A DNA stretch of 64,000 nt, from positions 1-64,000 of the forward strand of contig NZ_JIAN01000005.1 in the NCBI RefSeq assembly GCF_000688475.1, read 5' to 3'. The stretch's first letter is position 1. Every line of letters starts with the position of its first letter. The notes below the pieces were generated by a model. That model saw only the letters and a list, made by a program, of their open reading frames with translations, was not told where the DNA came from and searched no databases. The position numbers were made by a program, and so were the translations under genes. The stretch is from Cellulomonas sp. URHE0023 (lineage in GTDB: Bacteria > Actinomycetota > Actinomycetes > Actinomycetales > Cellulomonadaceae). Positions 51,688-61,079 of this stretch are shown in pieces.

Positions 51688-52926
51688 CTACTTGGCCTCG
51701 AACTTGCCGGAGCCGATCTCGCGGTCCCAGATGTCGAACGCCTTGACCAGCTGAGCCGGCGGGAGCGGTGCGGCCTTCGGGTGCTCCTCGATCAGGTCGT
51801 CGTACCAGTCGCGCCCGAACTCGGCGATGGCGTCCTGGCTGGCCTGGGGAGCCTTGTCGAGCGTCGCCCCCTCGATCGCCGGGCCTGGGTAGAAGTAGCC
51901 GGTGTCGTAGGCCATGGCGTTGACGTCCGGCGTGAGCATGTACTGCAGCAGGTTGAGGATCGCGGACAGCTTGTCCGGGCTCTGCCCCTTCGGCACCACC
52001 GCGTACTGGGAGTCGGTGACCCACGTGAAGTCGTCGAACGGTGCGGCCTCGATCGAGGCCGGCTCGGTGCCGAGCGCCCGAGGGTTGATGTCCCAGCCGG
52101 TCGTCGTGGGGATCAGGGACCAGGTGCCGTCGGACATGTTGGTGATGACCTGGCCGGTGCCGGTCGGGTAGCTGTCGATCGTCTGGCCCAGCTCGGCGAG
52201 GTAGGCCCAGGTCTTCTCCCAGCCGTTCTCGGGGTCCATCGGGTCCTTGTCGCCCAGCATGTAGGGCAGGCCCTGCAGGAAGGTGCGCCCGGGGCCCGAG
52301 TTCGCGGGACGCGCGTAGCCGAACTTGCCGGGGTTCGCCTTGGCCCAGGCGAGCAGCTCCTGAGGGTTCGTCGGGACGTCCTTCACGACCGCCGGGTCGT
52401 ACTGCATGAGGGGGCCGGAGGGGTAGTACACGGTGACGACGCCGTAGTCGCCCGCGAGCTTCTGCATGTTCGCGGCGGGCTCGATGTAGTTGTCCATGTT
52501 GGACAGCCGGTCCGCGTAGTCCGCGGCCACCGGGATCCACAGGTCCTGCTCCACGCCGGCCGACATGCCGTCGGTGCCCGTCATGACGAGGTCGGTGGTC
52601 AGGTTCCCGCTGTCGACCTGCGGCTTGACGGTCCCGACGAGGTCGGGTGCGCCGGCGGTCTCCCAGGTGACCCCGGAGATGATGTCGGGGTGGTCGGCGA
52701 CGAACTGGTCGATCATCGCGCCGGTGAGCTTCTGGTTGCCCGCGACGTCGAGGATGTTCAGGGTGACGGGCTTGGACGGCGTCTCGGGGATACCTCCGTC
52801 GTCGGCCGACGAGCTCGGTGCCGCGTTCGCCGGAGGCTCCTCCGAACCAGGCGCGGAACAGCCGGCCACGATGAGTCCGGCGGCCATGATGCTGGCGAGG
52901 AGGTAGAGCGGACGTTGTGCGCGCAT
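51688..52926 (-). CDS. ABC-transporter substrate-binding lipoprotein (PotD/AfuA-like)
   Basis: 412 residues. Lipobox LIVAGC with Cys23, a Ser/Ala/Pro linker, then a two-lobe domain of the type used for iron, polyamines, phosphonates and sugar acids. The PotABCD-type set of genes sits behind a LacI regulator and divergent from uronate-degrading genes, so uptake of a uronic acid or uronate-containing oligosaccharide is likely, though sequence alone does not show the ligand. AGAGAGAAG precedes the ATG. The frame continues far upstream in a shadow that crosses the lacI gene and is ignored. Confidence 0.8.
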   Translation of the reverse strand: MRAQRPLYLLASIMAAGLIVAGCSAPGSEEPPANAAPSSSADDGGIPETPSKPVTLNILDVAGNQKLTGAMIDQFVADHPDIISGVTWETAGAPDLVGTVKPQVDSGNLTTDLVMTGTDGMSAGVEQDLWIPVAADYADRLSNMDNYIEPAANMQKLAGDYGVVTVYYPSGPLMQYDPAVVKDVPTNPQELLAWAKANPGKFGYARPANSGPGRTFLQGLPYMLGDKDPMDPENGWEKTWAYLAELGQTIDSYPTGTGQVITNMSDGTWSLIPTTTGWDINPRALGTEPASIEAAPFDDFTWVTDSQYAVVPKGQSPDKLSAILNLLQYMLTPDVNAMAYDTGYFYPGPAIEGATLDKAPQASQDAIAEFGRDWYDDLIEEHPKAAPLPPAQLVKAFDIWDREIGSGKFEAK

Positions 52927-52988
52927 CGGCGTTCTTCTCTCTGGTCTGCGCCCGGTGGGTGGCCCGGGCGACACGGGAGGTGCGACGT

Positions 52989-53993
52989 TCAGACCCCGGG
53001 GTGGGCGTCTGGGGCGGGACCGGTGGACTCGCGCACGACCAACCGGAAGGTCAGGTCGTGGTGGTGCTCTGGAGGGGTGGACGGGTCGCGGACGAGGCTG
53101 AGCAGCATGTCGACGCCGGCGCGACCGCAGTTGACCAGCGGGATGCCGACGCTGGTGAGCTCGGGCGTGGTGAGGGTGGACATCGGGATGTCGTCGACGC
53201 CGACGACGCTGATGTCCTCGGGCACCCGGACGCCGCGCTGGCGGAACCGCTTGAGGAGGCCGAAGGCGACGAGGTCGTTGTAGGCCAGGACGGCGGTCGC
53301 CCCGCTCGCGATCACCAGGTCGCCCGCGCTGATCCCGCCCGAGACATAGGGCTGGAACGAGCCCAGGTCGATCACCTCGAGCTCGGGATCCTGCGCCGTC
53401 ACCGACTTCAGTGCCTCGAGCCGGCGCTGCGTGGACCAGGAGGTGACCGGTCCGCCGACCCAGGCGATGGTCCGGTGCCCGAGGGCCCGCAGGTGGTTGA
53501 CCGCCTGCCGGATGCCGTCGAGGTTGTCCATCGACACCGTGGGAAGGCCGCCGCACTCGCGGTTGACCAGCACGATCGTGCACTCGTCCGCCAGCTGCTG
53601 GATCACGGAGTCCGGGGCACGCGGAGAGCACATGATCAGACCGTCGACCTGGCTGGCCATCCCGAGCACGAGGTCGCGCTCGCGGCTGGGGTCCTCGTCC
53701 GAGTCGGCGAGGACGACCGCGTAGCCGGCGGTCCGCGCCTTGCCCTGGACGCCCTTCGCCACCGCGGCGAAGAAGGGATTCTCCAGGTCGGGCACCATCA
53801 GCCCGATGTTCCCCGTGCGGCCGGTGATCAAGCCCCTGGCCGCGAGGTTGGGGCGGTAACCCATCCCCCGTGCCGTGCTCAGCACCTTGTCCCGGGTCTC
53901 CGGCGACACCTCGTCCGGCTTGGCGAGCGCACGCGACACCGTGGAGATCGAGACACCCGCAACGCGGGCAACATCTCGCGCGGTCACCGGCAC
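52989..53993 (-). CDS. LacI-family regulator of the uronate locus
   Basis: 334 residues. Helix-turn-helix [20 protein letters not shown] at the N-terminus, hinge [16 protein letters not shown], and a sugar-binding core. GGAGGT precedes the GTG. It heads the importer operon and is divergent from manD, with a TGCAA-N4-TTGCA palindrome in the gap that is a natural operator for it. Probably responds to an intermediate such as glucuronate, mannonate or ketodeoxygluconate; the effector is not deducible. Confidence 0.87.
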   Translation of the reverse strand: MPVTARDVARVAGVSISTVSRALAKPDEVSPETRDKVLSTARGMGYRPNLAARGLITGRTGNIGLMVPDLENPFFAAVAKGVQGKARTAGYAVVLADSDEDPSRERDLVLGMASQVDGLIMCSPRAPDSVIQQLADECTIVLVNRECGGLPTVSMDNLDGIRQAVNHLRALGHRTIAWVGGPVTSWSTQRRLEALKSVTAQDPELEVIDLGSFQPYVSGGISAGDLVIASGATAVLAYNDLVAFGLLKRFRQRGVRVPEDISVVGVDDIPMSTLTTPELTSVGIPLVNCGRAGVDMLLSLVRDPSTPPEHHHDLTFRLVVRESTGPAPDAHPGV

Positions 53994-54015
53994 GACCCAC
54001 CTCCATCGGTGTCAT

Positions 54016-54035
54016 CAGCCACGGCAGTGTGGCTG
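54016..54035. repeat. Small inverted repeat upstream of lacI
   Basis: CAGCCAC, 6 nt, GTGGCTG: a 7-bp inverted repeat in the divergent lacI/manD region. May be a hairpin in the lacI leader or a second operator. Confidence 0.35.
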
Positions 54036-54045
54036 GCGGCAAGTA

Positions 54046-54059
54046 TGCAAACCATTGCA
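54046..54059. promoter_or_regulatory. Candidate LacI-type operator between lacI and manD
   Basis: TGCAAACCATTGCA: perfect TGCAA/TTGCA arms around 4 bp. LacI-family sites commonly have this form, with a central CG in the consensus. One site could control both divergent operons. Confidence 0.5.
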
Positions 54060-54148
54060 GCGACTCGTCAAGCGTCATTCATCGGCAATGGCTTCAGGGC
54101 ACTGCTGCGCCCTCCAGGATCCCGCGTACTACCAGGTCAGATCGCATT

Positions 54149-54179
54149 TTGCCCATTTTCGCCGTCCCGGGCCTACGCT
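54149..54179 (+). promoter_or_regulatory. Candidate promoter of the manD-uxaA-uxaC-uxuB operon
   Basis: TTGCCC (54149-54154) and TACGCT (54174-54179) with a 19-nt spacer, about 90 nt downstream of the operator and 50 nt before the leader reading frame. Confidence 0.35.
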
Positions 54180-54228
54180 GTGCAGGTCGTTCCGACGACA
54201 CTCAGGCCGTTTCAAGGAGGAGACGCAC

Positions 54229-54282
54229 ATGCTCGCTGCCGCCGGCGCCACGACCTGTGTGCGGGTCCGAGGCCCGCGATGA
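54229..54282 (+). CDS. 17-residue leader peptide overlapping manD
   Basis: ATG at 54229 has the best Shine-Dalgarno of the region (AAGGAGGAG), while the manD ATG itself has none. The peptide [17 protein letters not shown] ends with a TGA that overlaps the manD start as ATGA. This layout predicts that ribosomes finish the leader and restart at manD. It may only provide translation coupling, or it may sense a translation state; the residues do not indicate a known attenuator. Confidence 0.5.
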   Translation: MLAAAGATTCVRVRGPR

Positions 54283-55505
54283 AGATCGAACGCGCCGAGG
54301 TCATCGTCACGAGCCCGGGCCGCAACTTCGTCACGCTCCGGCTGACGACGTCCGACGGCGTGGTCGGCCTCGGGGACGGGACGCTGAACGGACGCGAGCT
54401 CGCCGTCGTCTCCTACCTGCGCGACCACGTCGTCCCCCTGCTCGTGGGCCGCGAGGCCGACACCATCGAGGACACGTGGCAGTACCTCTACCGCGGCCCG
54501 TACTGGCGCCGGGGTCCGGTCACGATGGCCGCGATCGCGGCGGTCGACATGGCGCTGTGGGACATCCTCGGCAAACGCACCGGCGTGCCGGTCTACCAGC
54601 TGCTCGGCGGCCGCAGCCGGCGCGGTGCGCTGGCCTACGGGCACGCCTCGGGCACCACCGTCGAGGCCCTCTTCACCGCCATCCGCAACCAGCTGGACCA
54701 CGGTTTTCGAGCCGTCCGGATCCAGGTCGGCGTGCCCGGCCTGGGCAAGGTCTACGGCGTCGGCACCGACCAGCGCGCCGGCGAGCGCTACGACTACGAG
54801 CCGGCCGCACGCTCGGTCGTCCCGGTGGAGGAGGCGTGGGACACCGAGGCCTACCTCCGGCACCTGCCCACGGTGGTCGAGGCGGTCCGGGCGGAGTTCG
54901 GTGAGGCGCTGCCGCTGCTGCACGACGCCCACCACCGGCTCACCCCCAACGAGGGCGCCCAGCTCGGCCGAGCACTCGAGCCGCACCGGCTGTTCTGGCT
55001 CGAGGACTGCACCCCCGCCGAGGACCAGGAAGCGCTGCGTCGGGTGCGGTCACAGACGACCACACCGCTGGCGACCGGCGAGGTGCTCAACAGCGTCCAC
55101 GACTACCGCACGCTGATCAGCGAGCGGCTGATCGACTACGTCCGGTCGTCGGCCACCCATGCCGGTGGCATCACCGGCCTGCGCAAGATCCTCGACTTCG
55201 CGGCGGTCTACGGAGTCCGGTCCGGGATCCACGGAGCCACCGACATCTCGCCGGTCGGCATGGCGGCGGCCCTGCACCTCGACATCGCGCTGCACAACTT
55301 CGGCATCCAGGAGCTGATGCTCCACAACGAGCGCACGCTCGAGGTGTTCCGCACCAGCTATACGTTCGTCGACGGACTGCTCGACCCCGGGGAGAACCCG
55401 GGGCTGGGCGTCGAGCTCGACGACGAGGCGGCGGCTGCGTACGAGTACACGCCCGCCTACCTGCCGGTGAACCGGCTTCTCGACGGCACGATCCACGACT
55501 GGTGA
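54279..55505 (+). CDS. manD: D-mannonate dehydratase, enolase superfamily (ManD/RspA)
   Basis: 408 residues. Dehydrates D-mannonate to 2-keto-3-deoxygluconate. Unlike the iron-dependent UxuA, this is the Mg-dependent ManD type: an N-terminal enolase cap ([17 protein letters not shown]), the metal-site segment [11 protein letters not shown] near 215, [10 protein letters not shown] near 240 and [11 protein letters not shown] near 265. Family Hx[10 protein letters not shown] segments follow, and the protein ends with TIHDW. ATG at 54279 is chosen by homology; it is translated after the short leader. First structural gene of the hexuronate operon. Confidence 0.9.
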   Translation: MKIERAEVIVTSPGRNFVTLRLTTSDGVVGLGDGTLNGRELAVVSYLRDHVVPLLVGREADTIEDTWQYLYRGPYWRRGPVTMAAIAAVDMALWDILGKRTGVPVYQLLGGRSRRGALAYGHASGTTVEALFTAIRNQLDHGFRAVRIQVGVPGLGKVYGVGTDQRAGERYDYEPAARSVVPVEEAWDTEAYLRHLPTVVEAVRAEFGEALPLLHDAHHRLTPNEGAQLGRALEPHRLFWLEDCTPAEDQEALRRVRSQTTTPLATGEVLNSVHDYRTLISERLIDYVRSSATHAGGITGLRKILDFAAVYGVRSGIHGATDISPVGMAAALHLDIALHNFGIQELMLHNERTLEVFRTSYTFVDGLLDPGENPGLGVELDDEAAAAYEYTPAYLPVNRLLDGTIHDW

Positions 55506-55520
55506 GTCAGGAGAGCGACG

Positions 55521-57092
55521 ATGGCTGACCTGCGGGAGACCGGCACGACACCGACCGGCGCGGTGCCGCTCGGACAGTGCGCGCTGCTGCTGCGTCCCGA
55601 CGACGACGTCGCGGTGACGACGACCACCCTGCAGGCCGGCACGCGCGTGCGCACCGCGACCGGCGAGATCCTCCTGACGGGCGAGGTCCCCCGCAGCCAC
55701 AAGCTGGCGGTCCGCGACGTGGCCGCCGGGAGCGCCGTGCACAAGTACGGCCAGTCGATCGGGCTCGCCCTCGTCGACATCCGCGCCGGCACCCACGTCC
55801 ACACGCACAACCTCGGGATGGACGACACACAGCGGTCGTACGAGTTCGGCACCGTCCACGCGACGCTGGAGCCCGCCGTCGGCCCGGTCCGCACGTTCGA
55901 GGGATACCACCGGGTGAACGGCCGGGTCGGCACCCGCAACTTCGTGGGTGTGCTCACGTCGGTCAACTGCTCGGCGTCGTCCGCGAAGATGATCGCCGAC
56001 CAGTTCCGCGGGATGGCCCTGGACGCCTTCCCGAACGTCGACGGCGTCGTCGCGCTCACCCACCAGAGCGGCTGCGGCCTCGTCCCGGGCAGCGAGGGCG
56101 CCAACATCCTCCTGCGCACGCTGCGCGGGTACGCCCAGCACCCGAACTTCGGCGGTCTGCTGGTGCTGGGCCTGGGGTGCGAGATGGTCCCGGTGCAGTC
56201 GCTCGTCGACGGCCTCGACCTGCCGGCGGACACCCTCGTGCAGACGCTGACCATCCAGGACACCGGCGGGGTGCGCGCCACGGTGCGCGCGGGTGTCGAG
56301 GCCATCCGGGCGATGCTTCCCGTCCTCGACGCGCGACGGCGGGCTCCGGCACCGATCAGCGAGCTGGTGCTCGGGTTGAACTGCGGTGGCTCGGACGGCT
56401 ACTCGGGGATCACGGCCAACCCCGCGCTCGGTCGCGCATCCGACCGGCTCGTCGCCGCCGGCGGCACGTCGATCCTGGCCGAGACGCCCGAGGTCTTCGG
56501 CGCGGAGCACCTGCTGACCCGCCGCGCCGTCTCCGAGGCGGTCGGCCGGCGGCTGCTGGACCGGATCGACTGGTGGCAGGCCTACGCCCGCGCGGGCGGC
56601 GGCACCCTGGACAACAACCCCTCGCCCGGCAACAAGGCCGGCGGCCTCACCACGATCCTGGAGAAGTCGCTCGGTGCCGTGGCCAAGGGCGGCCAGGCGG
56701 ACCTGAGCGCGGTGTACGAGTACGCCGAGCCCGTGACCGAGCACGGCTTCGTCTTCATGGACACGCCCGGCTACGACCCCGTCTCCGTGACCGGGATCGT
56801 CGCCGGTGGGGCGACCGTCGTGTGCTTCACCACGGGTCGCGGATCCGTCCTGGGTTGCCGGCCGACGCCGTCGATCAAGCTGGCGACCAACACCGAGATG
56901 TTCGAGCGCATGAGCGACGACATGGACCTCAACTGCGGCCGCATCGTCGACGGGACGGCGACCCTGGACGAGGTGGCCGACGAGATCTTCGAGACGATCC
57001 TGGCGGTCGCCTCCGGACGCCGGACCGTGAGCGAGGAGCTGGATCTCGGCCAGGAGGAGTTCATCCCGTGGCAGCTCGGCACCGTGACCTGA
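55521..57092 (+). CDS. uxaA: Altronate dehydratase
   Basis: 523 residues. Converts D-altronate to 2-keto-3-deoxygluconate (galacturonate branch). An N-terminal SAF domain (about 15-100, with HKLAVRDVAAG and VHTHNL) precedes the UxaA domain with GYHRVNGRVGTRNF, HQSGCG, LGLGCEMV, LNCGGSDGYSG and NPSPGNKAGGLTT, residues of the iron/metal site. AGGAGA lies 6 nt before the ATG, 15 nt after manD. A mini reading frame overlaps its stop (TGATG). Confidence 0.92.
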   Translation: MADLRETGTTPTGAVPLGQCALLLRPDDDVAVTTTTLQAGTRVRTATGEILLTGEVPRSHKLAVRDVAAGSAVHKYGQSIGLALVDIRAGTHVHTHNLGMDDTQRSYEFGTVHATLEPAVGPVRTFEGYHRVNGRVGTRNFVGVLTSVNCSASSAKMIADQFRGMALDAFPNVDGVVALTHQSGCGLVPGSEGANILLRTLRGYAQHPNFGGLLVLGLGCEMVPVQSLVDGLDLPADTLVQTLTIQDTGGVRATVRAGVEAIRAMLPVLDARRRAPAPISELVLGLNCGGSDGYSGITANPALGRASDRLVAAGGTSILAETPEVFGAEHLLTRRAVSEAVGRRLLDRIDWWQAYARAGGGTLDNNPSPGNKAGGLTTILEKSLGAVAKGGQADLSAVYEYAEPVTEHGFVFMDTPGYDPVSVTGIVAGGATVVCFTTGRGSVLGCRPTPSIKLATNTEMFERMSDDMDLNCGRIVDGTATLDEVADEIFETILAVASGRRTVSEELDLGQEEFIPWQLGTVT

Positions 57093-57145
57093 TGCTCGAC
57101 CTCCGCCGCCGCGTCCGTCGTCCCCGAACGTCCCACGACCTCTGA
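57092..57145 (+). CDS. Possible 17-residue coupling peptide between uxaA and uxaC
   Basis: ATG overlaps the uxaA stop as TGATG and the frame ends 9 nt before the uxaC start: MLDLRRRVRRPRTSHDL. It could keep ribosomes moving from uxaA to uxaC. Equal length to the manD leader is probably chance. No independent ribosome site. Confidence 0.25.
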   Translation: MLDLRRRVRRPRTSHDL

Positions 57146-57154
57146 GAGCGAACC

Positions 57155-58585
57155 ATGACCGCCACCCTGCACGACACGCCTCGGCTCACCGTCCACCCGG
57201 ACCGGCTGCTGCCCGCCGACCCCGTCGTGCGTGCGATCGCCCGCCGGCTCTACGAGCAGGTGCGGGACCTGCCGATCATCTCCCCGCACGGTCACGTCGA
57301 CCCGCGCCTGCTGTTCGAGGACGCACCCTTCCGCGATCCCGCGGAGCTCTTCGTCTCCCCGGACCACTACGTCACCCGGCTGCTGCACGCCTCGGGCGTG
57401 CCGCTCGAGGCACTCGGCGTGGGGCAAGGGCCGCTGAGCGAGGCCCGGGCGCGGGAGGCCTGGCGGCTGCTGTGCGCGCACTGGCACGTCTTCCGTGGGA
57501 CTCCTGTGCGGTACTGGCTCGAGTCCGAGCTGGCCGAGATCTTCGGCGTGACGCAGCGCCCCTCGCCCGAGACGGCCGATGCGATCTACGACCACCTCGC
57601 CGGCTTGCTGAGCCAGCCCGCGTACAGCCCGCGCGCCCTGTTCACCCGCTTCAACATCTCGGTCCTCGCCACGACGGACGACCCCTGCGACGACCTGTCG
57701 GTGCACGCAGCCCTCGACGCCGACCCGACCTGGTCCGGCCGGGTCATCCCGACCTTCCGCCCCGACAAGTACCTGGAGGCGTCGGCGCCGGGCTGGGCGC
57801 AGGCCGTCGAGCGGCTCGGTGAGGTCTCGGGGATCGCCACGGACACCTACGCGGGCTGGGTCGGCGCCATGGAGGCCCGTCGCCGGCACTTCGTCGAGCA
57901 CGGCGCCCGTTCCGCGGACCACGCCCACACGGATGCGGGCACGGCGCCGTTGGAGGCAGCCGAGGCCGAGCGGGTCTACCGCGCCGCGACCGCCGGCACG
58001 GCGACCACCGCCGAGGCCGTCGCGCTCCGCCGGCACATGCTGCTCGAGATGGCCCGGATGTCCACCGAGGACGGGCTGACCATGACCCTGCACATCGGGG
58101 TGCGCCGAGGGCACCACGGACCGTCGGCGGCGCGTTTCGGCCCCGACACCGGCCACGACATCCCGTTGCGCACGGACTTCACGGACCCGCTGCGCCCGCT
58201 GCTCGAGAGGTTCGGCACGCACCCGAACCTCCGGCTCGTGCTCTTCACGCTCGACGAGACGTCGTTCTCCCGCGAGCTCGCACCGCTGGCCGGCTTCTAC
58301 CCCTCGGTCTACGTGGGAGCGCCGTGGTGGTTCCTGGACGCCCCGGAGGCGGTGCGGCGCTGGCGCGGTGCCGTCACCGACACCGCCGGGTTCTCCCGGA
58401 CCTCGGGGTTCATCGACGACACGCGGGCGTTCTGCACCATCCCGGTGCGGCACGACATGTCACGCCGACTCGACAGCGGGTTCCTCGCGCAGCTCGTCGC
58501 CGAGCACCGGCTGGACGAGGACGAGGCACTCGACACCGTGACCGACCTCGTCGTCGGCCGTCCCCGAGAGGTGTTCGCTCTGTGA
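57155..58585 (+). CDS. uxaC: Glucuronate (hexuronate) isomerase
   Basis: 476 residues. Interconverts D-glucuronate and D-fructuronate, and D-galacturonate and D-tagaturonate. Amidohydrolase-fold metal-site motif SPHGHVDPR near residue 44, TRFNISVLATTDDP near 165, RPDKY and WWFLDAPEA toward the end. GAGAG lies before the ATG. Stop overlaps uxuB (GTGA). This enzyme is the gateway for both uronic acids. Confidence 0.94.
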   Translation: MTATLHDTPRLTVHPDRLLPADPVVRAIARRLYEQVRDLPIISPHGHVDPRLLFEDAPFRDPAELFVSPDHYVTRLLHASGVPLEALGVGQGPLSEARAREAWRLLCAHWHVFRGTPVRYWLESELAEIFGVTQRPSPETADAIYDHLAGLLSQPAYSPRALFTRFNISVLATTDDPCDDLSVHAALDADPTWSGRVIPTFRPDKYLEASAPGWAQAVERLGEVSGIATDTYAGWVGAMEARRRHFVEHGARSADHAHTDAGTAPLEAAEAERVYRAATAGTATTAEAVALRRHMLLEMARMSTEDGLTMTLHIGVRRGHHGPSAARFGPDTGHDIPLRTDFTDPLRPLLERFGTHPNLRLVLFTLDETSFSRELAPLAGFYPSVYVGAPWWFLDAPEAVRRWRGAVTDTAGFSRTSGFIDDTRAFCTIPVRHDMSRRLDSGFLAQLVAEHRLDEDEALDTVTDLVVGRPREVFAL

Positions 58586-59949
58586 CGGAGCTGCACCGGT
58601 CGGCCGCTGCCCCGCCCGTGCGGCACGTCCACCTCGGGCTCGGCAACTTCTTCCGGGCGCACCAGGCCTGGTACAGCGCGCACTCCGCCACCGGGTGGGG
58701 CATCGCCGCCTTCACGGGCCGCGCCTCGGACCGCTCGCGCGCGATCGTCGACACGCTCCGCTCGCAGGACGGTCTCTACACGCTGGTGACGCGCGGGAGC
58801 GACGGAGACCGGTTCGAGGTCGTCGGAAGCATCGCCCGAGCCCACACCGCCGACGACGGCCCGGCCTGGCTCGGCTACCTGAGCGACCCGCAGGTGCAGG
58901 TCGTCACCACGACGGTCACGGAGGCGGGCTACCTGCGCGCAGCCGACGGCGGGCTCGACGTGTCCCGGCCGGAGGTCGTCGCGGACCTCGCCGCGCTGCG
59001 TCGCGAACCCTCGGCGTCGGTCTCGACGGCGCCAGGGCTGCTCGTCGCCGGCCTCGCCGCTCGCCGTCGGGCCGGGGCCGGACCTCTGACCGTGGTGCCG
59101 TGCGACAACCTGCCCGCCAACGGCGCTGCGGTCGCGCGCGTCGTCGGCGACCTGGCGGAGCGGGTGGACCCCGCTCTGGCCGCCTGGATCGCGTCGCACG
59201 TCGCCTTCGCGACGACGATGGTCGACCGGATCACCCCCGAGGCGACGGACGCCGACCGCGCGGACGTCGAGGCGTCGACGGGTGTGCGGGACCGGGCGAC
59301 CGTCGTCACCGAGCCGTTCACCGAGTGGGTGATCAGCGGGGACTTCGCCGCCGGACAGCCGGACTGGCAGGACGCCGGTGCCACCTTCACCACCGACGTC
59401 GCGCCGTTCGAGGAGCGCAAGCTCTGGCTGCTCAACGGCGGGCACTCGCTGCTCGCGTACGCCGGCTCCTTGCGAGGTCACGTGACCGTCGCCGACGCGA
59501 TGCGCGACGAGACGTGCCGCGGCTGGTTGCGCGAGTGGTGGGACGTCGCTCTGCGACACCTGAGCCTGCCCGCCGACCAGAACGCCGCCTACGTCGCCGC
59601 CCTGACCGAGCGGTTCGCGAACTCGCGGATGCGTCACCGTCTCGACCAGATCGCCTGGGACGGCTCGCAGAAGCTGCCCATCCGGGTGCTCCCCGTCCTG
59701 CGCCGTGAGCGGGCGGTGGGCCAGCTCCCGGGCGCGGCGACCCGCACGCTCGCCGCCTGGGTCTGCCACCTGCGCGGTGCCGGGGCGACGGTGACCGACG
59801 TCCGCTCGGCCGAGCTGCTGCCACTGGCGTCAGGGCCGCTCCCCGACGCCGTCCGACGGGTCGTGGAGGTCCTCGACCCGGAGATCGCCGCGGACGGCCC
59901 GCTTGTCGACGCGGTGGCGACCCAGGCCGGCGAGCTGGTACGCGGCTGA
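58582..59949 (+). CDS. uxuB: D-fructuronate (mannonate) oxidoreductase
   Basis: 455 residues of the long-chain mannitol dehydrogenase family. Reduces D-fructuronate to D-mannonate with NADH. The N-terminal nucleotide-binding motif HLGLGNFFRAHQAW resembles UxuB and not UxaB. The catalytic Lys/Asn/His group is seen in ERKLWLLNGGHSLLAY near 275. GTG overlaps the uxaC stop. Its product is the substrate of ManD at the head of the operon. Mannitol or altronate dehydrogenase activity is the alternative, less likely by context. Confidence 0.87.
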   Translation: MTELHRSAAAPPVRHVHLGLGNFFRAHQAWYSAHSATGWGIAAFTGRASDRSRAIVDTLRSQDGLYTLVTRGSDGDRFEVVGSIARAHTADDGPAWLGYLSDPQVQVVTTTVTEAGYLRAADGGLDVSRPEVVADLAALRREPSASVSTAPGLLVAGLAARRRAGAGPLTVVPCDNLPANGAAVARVVGDLAERVDPALAAWIASHVAFATTMVDRITPEATDADRADVEASTGVRDRATVVTEPFTEWVISGDFAAGQPDWQDAGATFTTDVAPFEERKLWLLNGGHSLLAYAGSLRGHVTVADAMRDETCRGWLREWWDVALRHLSLPADQNAAYVAALTERFANSRMRHRLDQIAWDGSQKLPIRVLPVLRRERAVGQLPGAATRTLAAWVCHLRGAGATVTDVRSAELLPLASGPLPDAVRRVVEVLDPEIAADGPLVDAVATQAGELVRG

Positions 59950-59953
59950 CGGC

Positions 59954-61057
59954 TCAGCGGTCGACGCGAGCCCCGCCGCCCGCCGCGAGCTTGAGCACGT
60001 CCGCCTTGGTCACCATGGTGGTGTCCCCCGGCGTCGTCATGGCGAGAGCCCCGTGCGCGGCGCCGTACTCGACAGCCGTCTGGAGCGGTTGCCCGTCGAG
60101 CAGGCCGTAGATCAGACCCGAGGCGAACGAGTCACCGCCGCCCACGCGGTCCATGATCTCCAGGTTGTCGCGCTGGGTGGCCTGCACGACGCCCGTCTCG
60201 CGGGACCAGGCGAGGGCACCCCAGTCGTTGATGCTGGCGGAGCGGACGGTGCGCATCGTCGTGCCGATCACCGCGAAGTTCGGGTACGCCTGAGCCGCCC
60301 GCTCGATCATCGCGGCGAACGTGGCCACCTCGAGCTCCGACAGGGACTCGTCGACCCCCTCGACCTCGAACCCGAGGCTCGCCGTGAAGTCCTCCTCGTT
60401 CCCGATCATGACGTCGATCGAGCTCGCGATCTCGCGGTTGACCTCCTGCGCCCTGGCCTTGCCGCCGATCGACCTCCAGAGGCTCGGGCGGTAGTTCAGG
60501 TCGTAGGAGACGACCGTGCCGTACTTCTTGCCGACGGTCACGGCCTCGAGGACCGTCTCCGCGCTGGACTCGCTCAGCGCGGCGAAGATGCCTCCGGTGT
60601 GCAGCCACCGCACGCCGAGCTCGCCGAAGAGGTGCTCCCAGTCGACGTCACCAGGCTTCAGCTGGGAGGCGGCGGTGTGCCCACGGTCGGAGACGCCGAC
60701 GGCACCGCGGACGCCGAAGCCGCGCTCGGTGAAGTTGAGCCCGTTGCGGACCTCGCGCCCGATGCCGTCGTACGGGACCCACCGCAGGAACGCTGTGTCG
60801 AGGCCGCCCGTCAGGATGAGGTCCTCGACGAGCCGGCCCACCTCGTTGTCCGCGAGCGCCGTCACGACAGCCCCACGCAGGTCGAAGGCACGACGCAGCC
60901 CGCGGGCGACGTTGTACTCGCCGCCGCCCTCCCAGGCGCGGAACGTGCGCGCGGTCCGGATGCGTCCCTCACCGGGGTCGAGACGCAGCATCACCTCGCC
61001 GAGCGCGACGACGTCGTAGCGGCACTCGGCCGCCGGGCGGATGTTCAGGGCAGCCAT
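59954..61057 (-). CDS. kdgK: 2-keto-3-deoxygluconate kinase (PfkB family)
   Basis: 367 residues. Phosphorylates KDG to KDPG. PfkB ribokinase fold: EGGGEYNVARGLRR near 45 (substrate-binding glycines), a lid segment, and the ATP/catalytic loop DRVGGGDSFASGLIYG near 308 with the base Asp. It is 22 nt downstream of the aldolase gene on the minus strand, convergent with uxuB with 4 nt between stops. Final common steps of both uronate branches are thus grouped. Confidence 0.88.
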   Translation of the reverse strand: MAALNIRPAAECRYDVVALGEVMLRLDPGEGRIRTARTFRAWEGGGEYNVARGLRRAFDLRGAVVTALADNEVGRLVEDLILTGGLDTAFLRWVPYDGIGREVRNGLNFTERGFGVRGAVGVSDRGHTAASQLKPGDVDWEHLFGELGVRWLHTGGIFAALSESSAETVLEAVTVGKKYGTVVSYDLNYRPSLWRSIGGKARAQEVNREIASSIDVMIGNEEDFTASLGFEVEGVDESLSELEVATFAAMIERAAQAYPNFAVIGTTMRTVRSASINDWGALAWSRETGVVQATQRDNLEIMDRVGGGDSFASGLIYGLLDGQPLQTAVEYGAAHGALAMTTPGDTTMVTKADVLKLAAGGGARVDR

Positions 61058-61079
61058 GGTGTGGTCCTCGGGTCGGGGG

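Noticed and set aside
51688..54078. Long minus-strand reading frame spanning the binding protein and lacI
   Set aside because: The upstream part is an out-of-frame shadow of lacI rich in Arg/Gly/Pro; the lipoprotein signal begins at 52926.
58582..59949. Mannitol dehydrogenase
   Set aside because: Same family, but the position between uxaC and the other uronate genes makes fructuronate reductase much more likely.
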